The notes: generated by a model from the letters alone, not told the origin. A DNA stretch of 64,000 nt from Actinopolymorpha cephalotaxi (GCF_013408535.1 NZ_JACBZA010000001.1:3928850-3992849), one strand, 5' to 3'. Numbered from the stretch's first letter, positions 46,154 to 54,403 are shown. Made by a program: numbers and translations.

Positions 46154-47014
46154 GTGCAGAACCTCTTTCTCGACGCCTCGGACCCGACCGGTCAGGCGAC
46201 CGGACCGGTCGACGTGAGCTACGTCGGTGACGTGCGCGACCCGAGTGACCTGAGCGACCTGAGTGGTACGGACGGTGGCGGGCGCCCACCCGCGTCGGCG
46301 TCACCGGACCACGCGATCTCCGAGCAGGCGCGGGCCGCCTCGGCGCCGGGCACCGGCCTCGTCCTGTGCGTCGGCCTCGACCCCGACCAGTGGTCGTCGA
46401 TCATCCGCAGCGTGGACGCCGGCACCGCAGTCCTGGTCGTCGCCGACACCGAGAGCGCGCTGCGGGTGCTCGCATCGGGCGGCGTGCTCCCCGAACAGTT
46501 TTCGGGCCGCCGGCCATCCGACGGACTTGCCGAACACGACAGGCACGGCAGGCACGACAGGCACGGCGACCACGGCGAGCACCCCGCCCGGCGACCGTTC
46601 ACCTTCGGAGCCGCGCGCGGCCGGGGGTTACCACCGGAAACGGGCGGCGAGCCGGGATCGAAGGCTCAGCCAGTGGTCGAGTTCGGCCCGCTGCGGCTGG
46701 ACCACGACGTCCGCGAGGCGTTCTGGCACACCCGGCCGATCGAGCTGTCGGCCCGGCAGTTCGACCTGCTCGCCACCCTGGCCGGGGCCGGCAACCGCGT
46801 CTGGACGTTCGCCGAACTCACCGAGACGGTGTGGCGGCGCCCCTACGTCGGGGACGTCGACGCGGTCGCCTCCGCGGTGAAACGGCTGCGCAGGCGACTG
46901 CAGGACGTCACCTCGGAGCTGGCCGTCGCGTCGGTCCGGGGTGTGGGCTACCGGATCGCGCTGGTGCCGACCACGCTCCCGGTGCGGTCGGACGTTCCGG
47001 CGCGGGCTTGGTAG
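46154..47014 (+). CDS. Winged-helix transcriptional regulator (OmpR/PhoB-type DNA-binding domain)
   Basis: A 286-residue regulator. The C-terminal ~95 residues are a Trans_reg_C winged helix (VEFGPLRLDHDVREAFWHTRPIELSARQFDLLATLAGAGNRVWTFAELTETVW ... VASAVKRLRRRLQDVTSELAVASVRGVGYRIAL). The N-terminal part ([41 protein letters not shown]) is receiver-like in its strands but shows no phospho-Asp motif. A His/Arg/Asp-rich linker (HDRHGRHDRHGDHGEH) joins the halves. The GTG at 46154 has GGGGGG about seven bases upstream; an ATG at 46061 is also open. Its divergent position suggests it may control subtilase 2. Confidence 0.8.
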   Translation: MQNLFLDASDPTGQATGPVDVSYVGDVRDPSDLSDLSGTDGGGRPPASASPDHAISEQARAASAPGTGLVLCVGLDPDQWSSIIRSVDAGTAVLVVADTESALRVLASGGVLPEQFSGRRPSDGLAEHDRHGRHDRHGDHGEHPARRPFTFGAARGRGLPPETGGEPGSKAQPVVEFGPLRLDHDVREAFWHTRPIELSARQFDLLATLAGAGNRVWTFAELTETVWRRPYVGDVDAVASAVKRLRRRLQDVTSELAVASVRGVGYRIALVPTTLPVRSDVPARAW

Positions 47015-47024
47015 GTTCTCGCAG

Positions 47025-47750
47025 GTGACCCTCGTCCTCCCCGACTCCCAGATCAGCCGCGTACTCGTCATCACGGCCCACCCCGATGACGTCGACTTCG
47101 GCGCGGCCGGCACGATCGCCCGTTTCACCGCCGCCGGGCTGGAGGTCGTCTACTGCATCTGCACCGACGGCCAGGCCGGCGGGTTCGAGGACGACGTGCC
47201 GCGTTCGGAGATCCCTTCGATCCGGCGAGCCGAGCAGGTCGAGGCCGCCCGGCGCGTCGGCGTGCACGACGTACGGTTCCTGGGTCTGGTCGACGGCGAA
47301 CTCGAGGTGAACGCCGACCTCGTTCGCGCGCTCACCCGGGTCATTCGCGAGGTACGCCCGGACCGCGTACTCACCCAGAGCCCCGAACGCGACTGGTCGT
47401 TCATCGCCCGTAGCCACCCCGACCACCTGGCGGCCGGCGAGGCGGCGGTGCGCGCGGTCTACCCCGCGGCCCGCAACCCCTACGCCTTCCCCGAGCTCGC
47501 CGAGGAGGGTCTGGCGGACTGGACGGTCCGGGAGGTGTGGCTGTCGGGCCACCCGGCCACCAACCACGTCGTCGACATCACCGAGACGTTCGACCAGAAG
47601 ATGGCGGCGCTGTACGCCCACCGGAGCCAGCACCCCGAGCCGGACAAGCTCGAGCCGCGGCTGCGGGAGGGGTTCGGCCGGGTTGCCGCCGCGGCGGGAC
47701 TGCCGCAGGGCCACCTCGCCGAGGGCTACTTCGTGGTGGAGACCGGCTGA
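47025..47750 (+). CDS. PIG-L / LmbE family N-deacetylase
   Basis: A 241-residue zinc deacetylase. It has the AHPDDVDFGAAGTI motif (metal His, Asp, Asp), FLGLVDGEL, and the third metal His in ARSHPDHLAAGEA. Relatives include the mycothiol enzymes MshB and Mca and glycan deacetylases; which one this is cannot be told. The GTG at 47025 follows TAGGTT (47012-47017) by seven bases, a -10 spacing suitable for a leaderless mRNA. It begins ten bases after the regulator stop, so cotranscription is also possible. Confidence 0.85.
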   Translation: MTLVLPDSQISRVLVITAHPDDVDFGAAGTIARFTAAGLEVVYCICTDGQAGGFEDDVPRSEIPSIRRAEQVEAARRVGVHDVRFLGLVDGELEVNADLVRALTRVIREVRPDRVLTQSPERDWSFIARSHPDHLAAGEAAVRAVYPAARNPYAFPELAEEGLADWTVREVWLSGHPATNHVVDITETFDQKMAALYAHRSQHPEPDKLEPRLREGFGRVAAAAGLPQGHLAEGYFVVETG

Positions 47751-47805
47751 CGACCGGCGGCGGCCGGCCGACGCGAGGTCGGCGCGGTCACCAGGGCCGG
47801 CGCGG

Positions 47806-48153
47806 TCAGCGCCAGAAGACCGCGACCGCGACGTTGAGCAGTGTCAGCGCGGTGAGCCCGAAGAACAACCCGGCGGCGATCGTCGGCTTCTTGCGGTTGA
47901 CCCAGGCGAGCACGGTGATCACCAGGACGACGACCAGCTTCACGCCGATCTTCGGGTTGTTGACGTGCTCGCCGAGGCCGCCCTGGATGACGCCGACCAG
48001 GAGGATGCCGGTCACCAGCTGGGTCAGCGCTCCGTGCAGGATCGCGGGCAGGATCCGGCGTTCGGGCCCCTTCATCTGCACCAGCAGCCCGCCGAGCAGG
48101 CTCGCCAGTCCGACGAAGTGGAGGAACAGGAGCAGATGACGAAGGAACTCCAC
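47806..48153 (-). CDS. Small four-helix membrane protein of unknown function
   Basis: A 115-residue protein with four hydrophobic helices (FLRHLLLFLHFVGLASLLGGLLV; LHGALTQLVTGILLVGVIQG; VKLVVVLVITVLAWVN; AAGLFFGLTALTLLNVAVAVFW). The GTG at 48153 gives MEFLRHLL. I do not recognise the family. An inverted repeat TACTAC-N5-GTAGTA lies 49 bases upstream. It follows the response regulator gene in the same direction. Confidence 0.7.
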   Translation of the reverse strand: MEFLRHLLLFLHFVGLASLLGGLLVQMKGPERRILPAILHGALTQLVTGILLVGVIQGGLGEHVNNPKIGVKLVVVLVITVLAWVNRKKPTIAAGLFFGLTALTLLNVAVAVFWR

Positions 48154-48201
48154 GGTGGCGGTGCCTGCCTTTCCTGCGCTGACGGCGACGTGCGTGCGCG
48201 A

Positions 48202-48218
48202 TACTACAGCAGGTAGTA
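48202..48218. promoter_or_regulatory. Inverted repeat TACTAC-N5-GTAGTA, possible BlaI/MecI-like operator
   Basis: Perfect 6-bp half sites at 48202-48207 and 48213-48218, extended by A/T outside. TACTA half sites are like those of BlaI/MecI-family repressors. It lies just before the four-helix membrane protein gene. No BlaI-type gene is in the window. Confidence 0.45.
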
Positions 48219-48240
48219 ATAGCGGCCCGTCGGCGCGGGG

Positions 48241-48897
48241 TCACACCAGGCGGCGGTCGGTCGCCCAGCGGGTCAGCTCGTAGCGGTTCGACAACTGCAG
48301 CTTGCGCAGCACCGAGGACACGTGGGTCTCCACCGTCTTCACCGAGATGAAGAGCTCCTTCGCCACTTCCTTGTACGCATAGCCGCGGGCGATCAGCCGG
48401 AGCACCTCGCGCTCCCGCTGGGTCAGCCGGTCGAGCTCCTCGTCGATGCTGCCGGGGTCGACGGCGCCGGCGAACGCGTCCAGCACGAAGCCCGCCAGCC
48501 GCGGCGAGAAGACCGCGTCCCCGTCGGCGATCCGGCGTACCCCGTCGACGATCTCCTCGCCGGTGATCGTCTTGGTGACGTAGCCACGCGCGCCGGCCCG
48601 GATCACCCCGATGACGTCCTCGGGGGCGTCGGACACGCTCAGCGCGAGGAAGCGCACGTCCGGCTCGGTGGCCAGCACCCGGCGGGCCACCTCGGCGCCA
48701 CCGCCGCCGGGAAGGTGCACGTCGAGGAGGACGACCTCGGGCTTGGTCTCGAGGATCACCTTGACCGCCTGGTCGACGTCACCGGCCTCCCCCACGATGT
48801 CCACGGCGGCACCGATCTCGGTGCGTACGCCGGTACGGAACATCGCGTGGTCGTCGACCAGGACGATACGGCGCCTGCTGTCGGGGCTCGTGCTCAC
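48241..48897 (-). CDS. LuxR/NarL-family response regulator
   Basis: A 218-residue two-component regulator. The receiver domain begins RIVLVDDHAMFRTGVRTEI, has the phospho-acceptor Asp in VVLLDVHLPGGGG, the Thr/Ser switch in LALSVSD and Lys in YVTKTI. The DNA-binding domain has LTQREREVLRLIARGYAYKEVAKELFISVKTVETHVSSVLRKL. The GTG at 48897 has GAGGAAG upstream. It lies 71 bases downstream of the PspC-kinase gene, its expected partner. Together they form an envelope-stress two-component system. Confidence 0.92.
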   Translation of the reverse strand: MSTSPDSRRRIVLVDDHAMFRTGVRTEIGAAVDIVGEAGDVDQAVKVILETKPEVVLLDVHLPGGGGAEVARRVLATEPDVRFLALSVSDAPEDVIGVIRAGARGYVTKTITGEEIVDGVRRIADGDAVFSPRLAGFVLDAFAGAVDPGSIDEELDRLTQREREVLRLIARGYAYKEVAKELFISVKTVETHVSSVLRKLQLSNRYELTRWATDRRLV

Positions 48898-48968
48898 GGT
48901 TCTTCCTCTCACCTCGACCGGTCTGGTCGATTCGGGCTCTCGGGGCGGGCTGTCGGGCGGGCTCTTTC

Positions 48969-50291
48969 TCAGGTACGGACCCGGCCGCGGGCGCGTCCCT
49001 CACCGGGGGACGGACCGTGGACGTCGCGGTCGTCCACGACGAGGCGCACCTCGGTGCCCTCGCCCGGGCCGCTGCGCACCTGCGCCCGGCCGCCGTGGCG
49101 TTCCATGCGTTCGTAGATGCTCCGGCGGACACCGAGCCGGTCCTCGCCCACCCGGTCGGGGTCGAACCCCACCCCGCGGTCGCGGACGTAGACCTCCACG
49201 CGGTCGTCCTCCACCTCGGCGTAGACGTCGATCCTAGGTGCGCCGGAGTGCTTGGCGGCGTTCACCATCGCCTCCCCCGCGGCGCGGACGACCGCGGTGA
49301 GCGCCGGGTCGAGGGGCGCGTCGCCCACCATCACCACCTCGACCGGGACGCCGTGGTTGTCCTCCACCTCCGCCGCGGCCCGCCGCAACTCGCTGCGCAG
49401 GGTGGCGTCGGCGTCCTCCTGGTCGCCGTACAGCCACTGGCGCAGGTCGCGTTCCTGGGACCGCGCGAGCCGGACCACGGCCCGCTGGTCGTGCGCCTGC
49501 TTCTGGATCAGTGCGAGCGTCTGGAGCACCGAGTCGTGCAGGTGCGCGGCCATGTCGGCGCGTTCCTGTGAACGGATCCGTTCCCGGCGTTCCTCGGACA
49601 GGTCGCCGACCATCCGCCACATCCACGGACCGGCGATGAGGACGAGCCCGATCACGGCGCCGAGGAGGACCGGGAGCCCGGCGTTGACGGCGTCCATCCC
49701 GGCGGCGGAGGACACACCCCAGGTCAGCGCCACCACGACGAGGAGGAGACCCACGCCGGTACGCAGCACGGTGACCCAGCCGCCGGTCATGAACAACGGC
49801 CACAGCCAGCGCAGCTTCGTCGGCGCCGAGGAGGTCCAGCGCACCCGCTGCGACTCGTCCGCCTGCCGCCACAGCAACGCAAGGCCGCCGCCGCCGACCA
49901 GCAGCGGCCAGAACACCTTCGTGGAGACCCCGCCCAGGTGCGGGAAGAGCGCGATCACGCCGATCGCCAGCACGGCGATCGAGACCAGTTGCCCGGCGTC
50001 CTGCACGCGGTGGCGGCGTGGTCCCTCGGTGCGCTTGCCCTGCCGGGTGGCCGCCTCGACCCCGGCCGGCTGCTCACCCGTGCGTACGGCGGTGTCCTGG
50101 GGAAGGACCACCCACAGCGCGGCGTACAGGAGGAGGCCGAAGCCACCCATCATGGCCAGCCCGATGAAGCCCAGTCGTACGTGGATGGGCAGCAGCCCCA
50201 GATGGTCGGCCAGCCCGCCGGCGACCCCGCCCATGACCTTTCCGTCGGTACGCCGCACACAGCGAGGTGGCGCGTCGGGCACGCCCGCCAT
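48969..50291 (-). CDS. PspC-domain histidine kinase (LiaS/DesK-like)
   Basis: A 440-residue sensor kinase. An N-terminal PspC domain (CVRRTDGKVMGGVAGGLADHLGLLPIHVRLGFIGLAMMGGFGLLLYAALWVVLP) is fused to several membrane helices (~100-215), a HisKA_3-type dimer domain with phospho-His in AAHLHDSVLQTLALIQKQ, and an ATPase domain with EAMVNAAKHSGAP (N box) and VRDRGVGFDPD (G1). The ATG at 50291 starts right before the PspC motif. It is divergent from another PspC gene (50486), separated by 194 bases, so the cluster carries three PspC domains. Confidence 0.92.
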   Translation of the reverse strand: MAGVPDAPPRCVRRTDGKVMGGVAGGLADHLGLLPIHVRLGFIGLAMMGGFGLLLYAALWVVLPQDTAVRTGEQPAGVEAATRQGKRTEGPRRHRVQDAGQLVSIAVLAIGVIALFPHLGGVSTKVFWPLLVGGGGLALLWRQADESQRVRWTSSAPTKLRWLWPLFMTGGWVTVLRTGVGLLLVVVALTWGVSSAAGMDAVNAGLPVLLGAVIGLVLIAGPWMWRMVGDLSEERRERIRSQERADMAAHLHDSVLQTLALIQKQAHDQRAVVRLARSQERDLRQWLYGDQEDADATLRSELRRAAAEVEDNHGVPVEVVMVGDAPLDPALTAVVRAAGEAMVNAAKHSGAPRIDVYAEVEDDRVEVYVRDRGVGFDPDRVGEDRLGVRRSIYERMERHGGRAQVRSGPGEGTEVRLVVDDRDVHGPSPGEGRARGRVRT

Positions 50292-50485
50292 GGTGGGGGT
50301 ACCGAGCGTTCCGGCACTCGGGTCGGTGAAGATGGGGTCCTCCTCGGGCAGTCCTCCCGACGATGGTCACACGAGTCGGGCCCGCGGAGCCACCGGGACG
50401 CCCCCTGTCGGCTCCGGAGGTCCGAGGGGGCAAGCCCAGGGACATCCCGGATGCGGCTGCGACGGTCACGGCGAAGGATCTAAGG

Positions 50486-52366
50486 ATGGCTGACACGACT
50501 CCGCCCGCGGAAGGCGGAGACCCCGCGCCCGGTGACGGCGTTGCCGGCGCGTCCGGCGCGGCCGGCGCTTCCGGCGGGGCCGGAGCATCCGGTCAGCGTG
50601 GTGGGCCCACCGAGCCGGGCGAATCGGGAACGGCGGGCGCATCGGACGCTTCGTACGCCTCGGACGCCTCGGGCGGGTCCGGCATTTCCGGCGGGACGGC
50701 GCCGAACGACGAGGGCGGCGGCCAGGATCGCGACGAGAGCGAGTCGCTCGGACGTGACGACCGGGACGCGCGGCGCACCGACGGCATGGTGCGCGACCTG
50801 CGCCGGCTGCACCGCAGCGACGAGGGCCGCGTGGTCGGCGGCGTGTGCGCCGGGCTCGGGCGCGAACTCCAGGTCGACCCGGTGCTGCTGCGGGTGGTGC
50901 TCGCGGTGCTGGCGCCGTTCGGTGGGGTCGGCCTGCTGCTGTACGCCGCGGGCTGGGTGCTGATCCCCCGGGTGGGCGAGGAACGCTCGATCCTGGAGCA
51001 GCAGCTCGGCCGGCGCCGCGACGGCAAGCCCGACGGTCCGGTGTTCGTGGCCGGTCTGGTCGTGATCGGCCTGGTCGTGGTGAGCATTCCCTGGTGGGGG
51101 CTCCCCTGGCACGTACCCGCGCTGCTGGTGCTCAGCGTGCTCGGGCTGGTCGCGCTGCTGCGCCGGCAGTCCGACCGCGCCCAGGCCCCCGACGCCACCG
51201 CTGAGGCCGCCGCACCGGGCACGGCAGCGCCGCCGAGCGGACCCGTCCCGCCGGGTGGCGGCGTACCTGCCGACGCGACCGCGACGGCGACGGCGAGCCT
51301 GCCCGTCACGGAGGCTTCTCGTCCCGTGGTGGCCGCGGACGCGCCCACCACGGCGATGACCCGGCCCCTCTCGGAGGTCGCCGACAACCTCGACGCCGCC
51401 CACGCCGAGCAGACTGCCGACGCCGCCGACGACTCTGACTCGCACGTCACCCGGCCGCTGGCCACCACGCCATCGCCGTCGGCCGGCGAGCCCGCATCGA
51501 AGGCCTCCCCCGGTCACCCGGCGGAGGCACCGGGCCCGCAGGACCACGACCCGCACACCCGTCCGCTCCAGGTCGGCTCGTGGCGGGCCGCGCAGCCGAC
51601 GCCACCCGGATTCTGGGACCAGCCCGACCCGCTCGGCCTCGGCGGAACGACCGAGGCCGACGGCCGCCCGGGCGGGGGTCCGGCGACCCGGCCGGAGTCC
51701 GGCACCCCCGCCGTACCACCCCCTGCTCCCCCGCGGCGGCGGCGCTTCGTCCTGTTCCTCGTGACGATGCTGACCGCGCTGCTGGTCTGCGCGGCACTGG
51801 CCGGACTGCAGGAGAACAGCCGGCTGCCCGACGGCGGGTACGCCGTCACCGTCCCGGCCGGCGCGTACGTCGCCGCGATGCTGGCGGTGGTCGGTCTCGG
51901 GCTGATCGTCGGCACGTGGTTCGGGCGGTCACGCGGCCTGATCGCGGTCGGTACGGTCCTCGCCGTCGCGCTGGTACCCGTGACCGCTGCCGACTTCGAC
52001 GACATCGCCACCGCGCACGAACACCGGGTGCGGCCCACTTCGCTGGAACAGGTCCGGCGCAGCTACGACTACCCGACCGGTCAGGTCCGGCTGGACCTGA
52101 CCCGGTTGCCCCTGCGGGACGGTCAGGAAGTCCACACGAGTGTCGACCTCGGCTCCGGTGAGCTCGTGGTCAGGGTGCCGCCCCGGGTCGACGTACACCT
52201 CGACGCGGACGTGGGGCTCGGCAGGCTGAGGGCATTCGACCGGATCCTCGGGGGTGCGGGCAACACCCTGAAGGCGACCGACCTGGGCACCGACGGCAAG
52301 GGCGGCGGCGACCTGTGGCTCGAGGTCGATCTCGGAGCGGGAGACCTGAAGGTGAACCGTGGCTGA
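50486..52366 (+). CDS. PspC domain protein with LiaF-like C-terminus
   Basis: A 626-residue membrane protein. The first ~105 residues are Gly/Ala/Ser/Asp-rich and disordered. A PspC domain follows (LRRLHRSDEGRVVGGVCAGLGRELQVDPVLLRVVLAVLAPFGGVGLLLYAAGWVLIP), then two helices, a long Pro/Thr/Ala linker (~250-420), and three helices (FVLFLVTMLTALLVCAALAGL; AGAYVAAMLAVVGLGLIVG; LIAVGTVLAVALVPVTA). A C-terminal beta-rich domain with toast-rack-like repeats (VHTSVDLGSGELVVRVPPRVDVHLDADVGLGRL) is seen in LiaF-type proteins. The ATG at 50486 has GAAGGA upstream. It probably senses or buffers envelope stress with the kinase pair. Confidence 0.82.
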   Translation: MADTTPPAEGGDPAPGDGVAGASGAAGASGGAGASGQRGGPTEPGESGTAGASDASYASDASGGSGISGGTAPNDEGGGQDRDESESLGRDDRDARRTDGMVRDLRRLHRSDEGRVVGGVCAGLGRELQVDPVLLRVVLAVLAPFGGVGLLLYAAGWVLIPRVGEERSILEQQLGRRRDGKPDGPVFVAGLVVIGLVVVSIPWWGLPWHVPALLVLSVLGLVALLRRQSDRAQAPDATAEAAAPGTAAPPSGPVPPGGGVPADATATATASLPVTEASRPVVAADAPTTAMTRPLSEVADNLDAAHAEQTADAADDSDSHVTRPLATTPSPSAGEPASKASPGHPAEAPGPQDHDPHTRPLQVGSWRAAQPTPPGFWDQPDPLGLGGTTEADGRPGGGPATRPESGTPAVPPPAPPRRRRFVLFLVTMLTALLVCAALAGLQENSRLPDGGYAVTVPAGAYVAAMLAVVGLGLIVGTWFGRSRGLIAVGTVLAVALVPVTAADFDDIATAHEHRVRPTSLEQVRRSYDYPTGQVRLDLTRLPLRDGQEVHTSVDLGSGELVVRVPPRVDVHLDADVGLGRLRAFDRILGGAGNTLKATDLGTDGKGGGDLWLEVDLGAGDLKVNRG

Positions 52367-52580
52367 CCCTCGACGGCGCAGTACCAACGTCGTTTCCCTC
52401 GTGGCCGGCCTGGTGTGCTGTGGGATCGCACTCAGCTGGCTGCTGGTCTCGGCCGGCAGGATCGGGCTGCGGGACCTCGGCTGGCTGATGCCGATCATCT
52501 TCATCGGCGCCGGGCTGTTCGGCGTCCTCCTCTCCATCCGGCGCAGCCGGCGGCAGCGCCGTCCCCAGCGCACGCACTGA
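52359..52580 (+). CDS. Small two-helix membrane protein coupled to the PspC gene
   Basis: A 73-residue protein (GTG 52359) with two hydrophobic helices (NVVSLVAGLVCCGIALSWLLVS and LGWLMPIIFIGAGLFGVLLSI) and a basic tail. It overlaps the previous gene by eight bases, so the two are coupled. No named family is recognised; it is likely an accessory of the PspC system. Confidence 0.7.
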   Translation: MADPRRRSTNVVSLVAGLVCCGIALSWLLVSAGRIGLRDLGWLMPIIFIGAGLFGVLLSIRRSRRQRRPQRTH

Positions 52581-52702
52581 GCGCGCGGGCCGACCCCGAC
52601 GGCGGCCCGGCAGCGCACCCGGAACGAGGTCGGGGTCGGCTCAGGGGGCGGTCGGGACCGTTCCGGATCGTCCCGCCCGCTCCGGTCCGCGAGGGTTGAC
52701 CC

Positions 52703-52915
52703 ATGAACGAGATCTCGACTCAGAAGAAGTTGGTCCGGACCAAGGACGAGCGGATGATCGCCGGTGTCTGCGGCGGCATCGCGCGCTACGCCGGACTGGA
52801 CCCGGTCATCATCCGGCTCGCGCTGGCGGCCTCGATCCTGCTCGGCGGCGCGGGCGTCGTGCTCTACATCGCGGCCTGGATCATCGTCCCCGAGGAGGAC
52901 CCGGCGACGGCGTGA
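52703..52915 (+). CDS. Small PspC domain protein
   Basis: A 70-residue protein that is almost entirely one PspC domain: LVRTKDERMIAGVCGGIARYAGLDPVIIRLALAASILLGGAGVVLYIAAWIIVPEE. It has the two helices typical of phage shock protein C. It follows the other PspC genes in the same direction, ending in a hairpin. Confidence 0.85.
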   Translation: MNEISTQKKLVRTKDERMIAGVCGGIARYAGLDPVIIRLALAASILLGGAGVVLYIAAWIIVPEEDPATA

Positions 52916-53020
52916 CCGCCACACCGGCTACCTGCCGAGCAAGCGGACCACCGGCGGTCCCCACCGCCGGTACCCCACCAGCTTCCCCATCATCCCCGGC
53001 GGCTTCCCCAGCAGCACGAC

Positions 53021-53057
53021 GACAACGCGGGCTCTTCGCCGAGGAGCCCGCGTTGTC
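53021..53057. terminator. Strong hairpin terminator between PspC and GST genes
   Basis: GACAACGCGGGCTC (53021-53034) pairs perfectly with GAGCCCGCGTTGTC (53044-53057) around a 9-base loop. It serves two convergent genes. Confidence 0.8.
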
Positions 53058-53076
53058 GCGTTCCGACGTGGTGCCG

Positions 53077-54087
53077 TCAGCCTCGCCCGGACGGCTCCGC
53101 CCAGCCGGACGGGTCCGGCCCCTTGGGCACGACTCCGGTCGGGTTGATCTTGTGGTGGGTGGCGTAGTAGTGCCGCTTGATCTGGTCGAAGTCGACGGTC
53201 TCCCCGAAGCCCGGGGTCTGGAACAGGTCGCGGGCGTACGCCCACAGCACCGGCATCTCGGTGAGCTTGTTCCGGTTGCACTTGAAGTGGCCGTGGTAGA
53301 CGGCGTCGAAACGCACCAGCGTGGTGAACAGTCGTACGTCCGCCTCGGTCAGCCGGTCACCGCACAGGTAACGCTGGCCGCGCAGGCGGTCCTCCAGCCA
53401 GTCCAGCCTGGCGAACAGCCGGTCGTACGCCGCCTCGTACGCCTCCTGCGACGTGGCGAAGCCGCACTTGTAGACGCCGTTGTTGACGTCGTGGAAGACC
53501 AGGTCGGCCACCTCGTCGATCTCGGCCCGCAGGTCCTGCGGATAGAGGTCGGGCGCGTCCGGCCGGTGGAAGGCCTTCCACTGTGTGGAGAAGTCGAGGG
53601 TGATCTGCGGATAGTCGTTGGTCACCACCTGCCCGGAACGCTCGTCGACCAGGCAGGGCACCGTCACCCGGCCCTGGAATCCGGGGTCGGTGGCGTGGTA
53701 GGCCTCGGCGAGGAACTCGATGCCGAGCACCGGGTCACGTCCGTCCGGATCGAGGGTGAACCTCCAGCCGCGTTCGTCGCGGATTGGGTCGACGGTCGCC
53801 AGCGAGATGGCGTCCTCGAGACCGAGCAGCCGGCGGACGATCACCGACCGGTGCGCCCACGGGCAGGCCTTCGACCACACCAGGCGGTAGCGTCCGGGCT
53901 CCGCGGGCAGTCCGGAGGACCCGTCGGCGGTGATCCGCCCGGTGAACCGGTTGGCCTGCCGGACGAACTCACCGCGGGCTCCGGCCTCCCGGCCGAACTG
54001 CGCGGCGCCGGCCTGGCTCGAGGTCCCCTGTCCCCCGTCCCGGCTCGTCCCGCTCTGGCTCTGGGTGCTGCTGGCGTCTTCGGGCAT
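53077..54087 (-). CDS. Xi-class glutathione S-transferase / glutathionyl-hydroquinone-reductase-like protein
   Basis: A 336-residue GST-fold protein of the YqjG/PcpF group. The active-site motif CPWAH is in WSKACPWAHRSVIVRRL; the N-terminal thioredoxin half and the C-terminal helical half (DRLFARLDWLEDRLRGQRYLCGDRLTEADVRLFTTLVRFDAVYHGHFKCN) are both intact. Such enzymes reduce glutathionyl-hydroquinones; in actinobacteria without glutathione, mycothiol is the likely thiol. The first ~35 residues are a Ser/Gly/Gln-rich extension. The ATG at 54087 follows GGGGG. Element 2 lies just upstream and may contain or limit its promoter. Confidence 0.88.
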   Translation of the reverse strand: MPEDASSTQSQSGTSRDGGQGTSSQAGAAQFGREAGARGEFVRQANRFTGRITADGSSGLPAEPGRYRLVWSKACPWAHRSVIVRRLLGLEDAISLATVDPIRDERGWRFTLDPDGRDPVLGIEFLAEAYHATDPGFQGRVTVPCLVDERSGQVVTNDYPQITLDFSTQWKAFHRPDAPDLYPQDLRAEIDEVADLVFHDVNNGVYKCGFATSQEAYEAAYDRLFARLDWLEDRLRGQRYLCGDRLTEADVRLFTTLVRFDAVYHGHFKCNRNKLTEMPVLWAYARDLFQTPGFGETVDFDQIKRHYYATHHKINPTGVVPKGPDPSGWAEPSGRG

Positions 54088-54152
54088 GCCCCCAGTGTTC
54101 CCCGCGCGGCATCAGCCCGCCATCGCTCCCCCGGCGTCCGACGCCGGGACGC

Positions 54153-54170
54153 ATTCTTCCGCGGAAGAAT
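54153..54170. repeat. Palindrome P3, left edge of intergenic element 2
   Basis: An exact 18-bp copy of ATTCTTCCGCGGAAGAAT. Flanking bases are not symmetric here (C on both sides), unlike P1 and P2, which defines the shared core as 18 bp. Confidence 0.9.
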
Positions 54171-54217
54171 CGATGCGGAGACTCCCACCGTGGCCCGGCC
54201 GCCTGGCGCCGTTCCGA

Positions 54218-54337
54218 AGCATGAAGACCGCGGGCGGCTCAAGCCACCGCGCGTTTTCACGCTCCGGCCGGCCCCACCGACCGCGCGCGGAAGCGTGAAG
54301 ACCGCGGGCGGCCCTGACCACCGCGGGTTTTCACGCT
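54218..54337. repeat. Two tandem 46-nt hairpin modules (H3, H4)
   Basis: H3 is 54218-54263 and H4 is 54292-54337. Both begin AGC(A/G)TGAAGACCGCGGGCGG and end with TTTTCACGCT. Left and right arms pair at roughly 15 of 20 positions in each, more if G-U pairs are allowed. They are closer to each other than to H1 and H2, which share the outer arms and length but differ between arms. Confidence 0.8.
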
Positions 54338-54383
54338 CCGGCCGGCTCGGAGGTCGAGCGCGTGAGCCGCGCGGGCGCGAGGA

Positions 54384-54403
54384 GATTCTTCCGCGGAAGA
54401 ATC
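54384..54403. repeat. Palindrome P4, right edge of intergenic element 2
   Basis: A 20-bp perfect palindrome, core ATTCTTCCGCGGAAGAAT at 54385-54402. It is about 32 bases from the stop of the alcohol dehydrogenase gene, where it could also act as a terminator hairpin. Confidence 0.9.

Larger units (their letters stand above)
54153..54402. repeat. Intergenic element 2: two identical palindromes enclosing 46-nt hairpin modules
   Basis: It occupies the gene-free 347 bases between the GST gene (starts 54087) and the alcohol dehydrogenase gene (ends 54435). The order is palindrome 54153-54170, 47 bases, hairpin module 54218-54263, 28 bases, hairpin module 54292-54337, 47 bases, palindrome 54385-54402; the layout is exactly symmetric. 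The hairpin modules have outer arms AGCGTGAA (AGCATGAA in the first) and TTCACGCT, as in element 1. Left of it a separate small hairpin CCGGCGT / ACGCCGG lies at 54131-54147. No gene is seen inside. The role is unknown. Confidence 0.8.
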
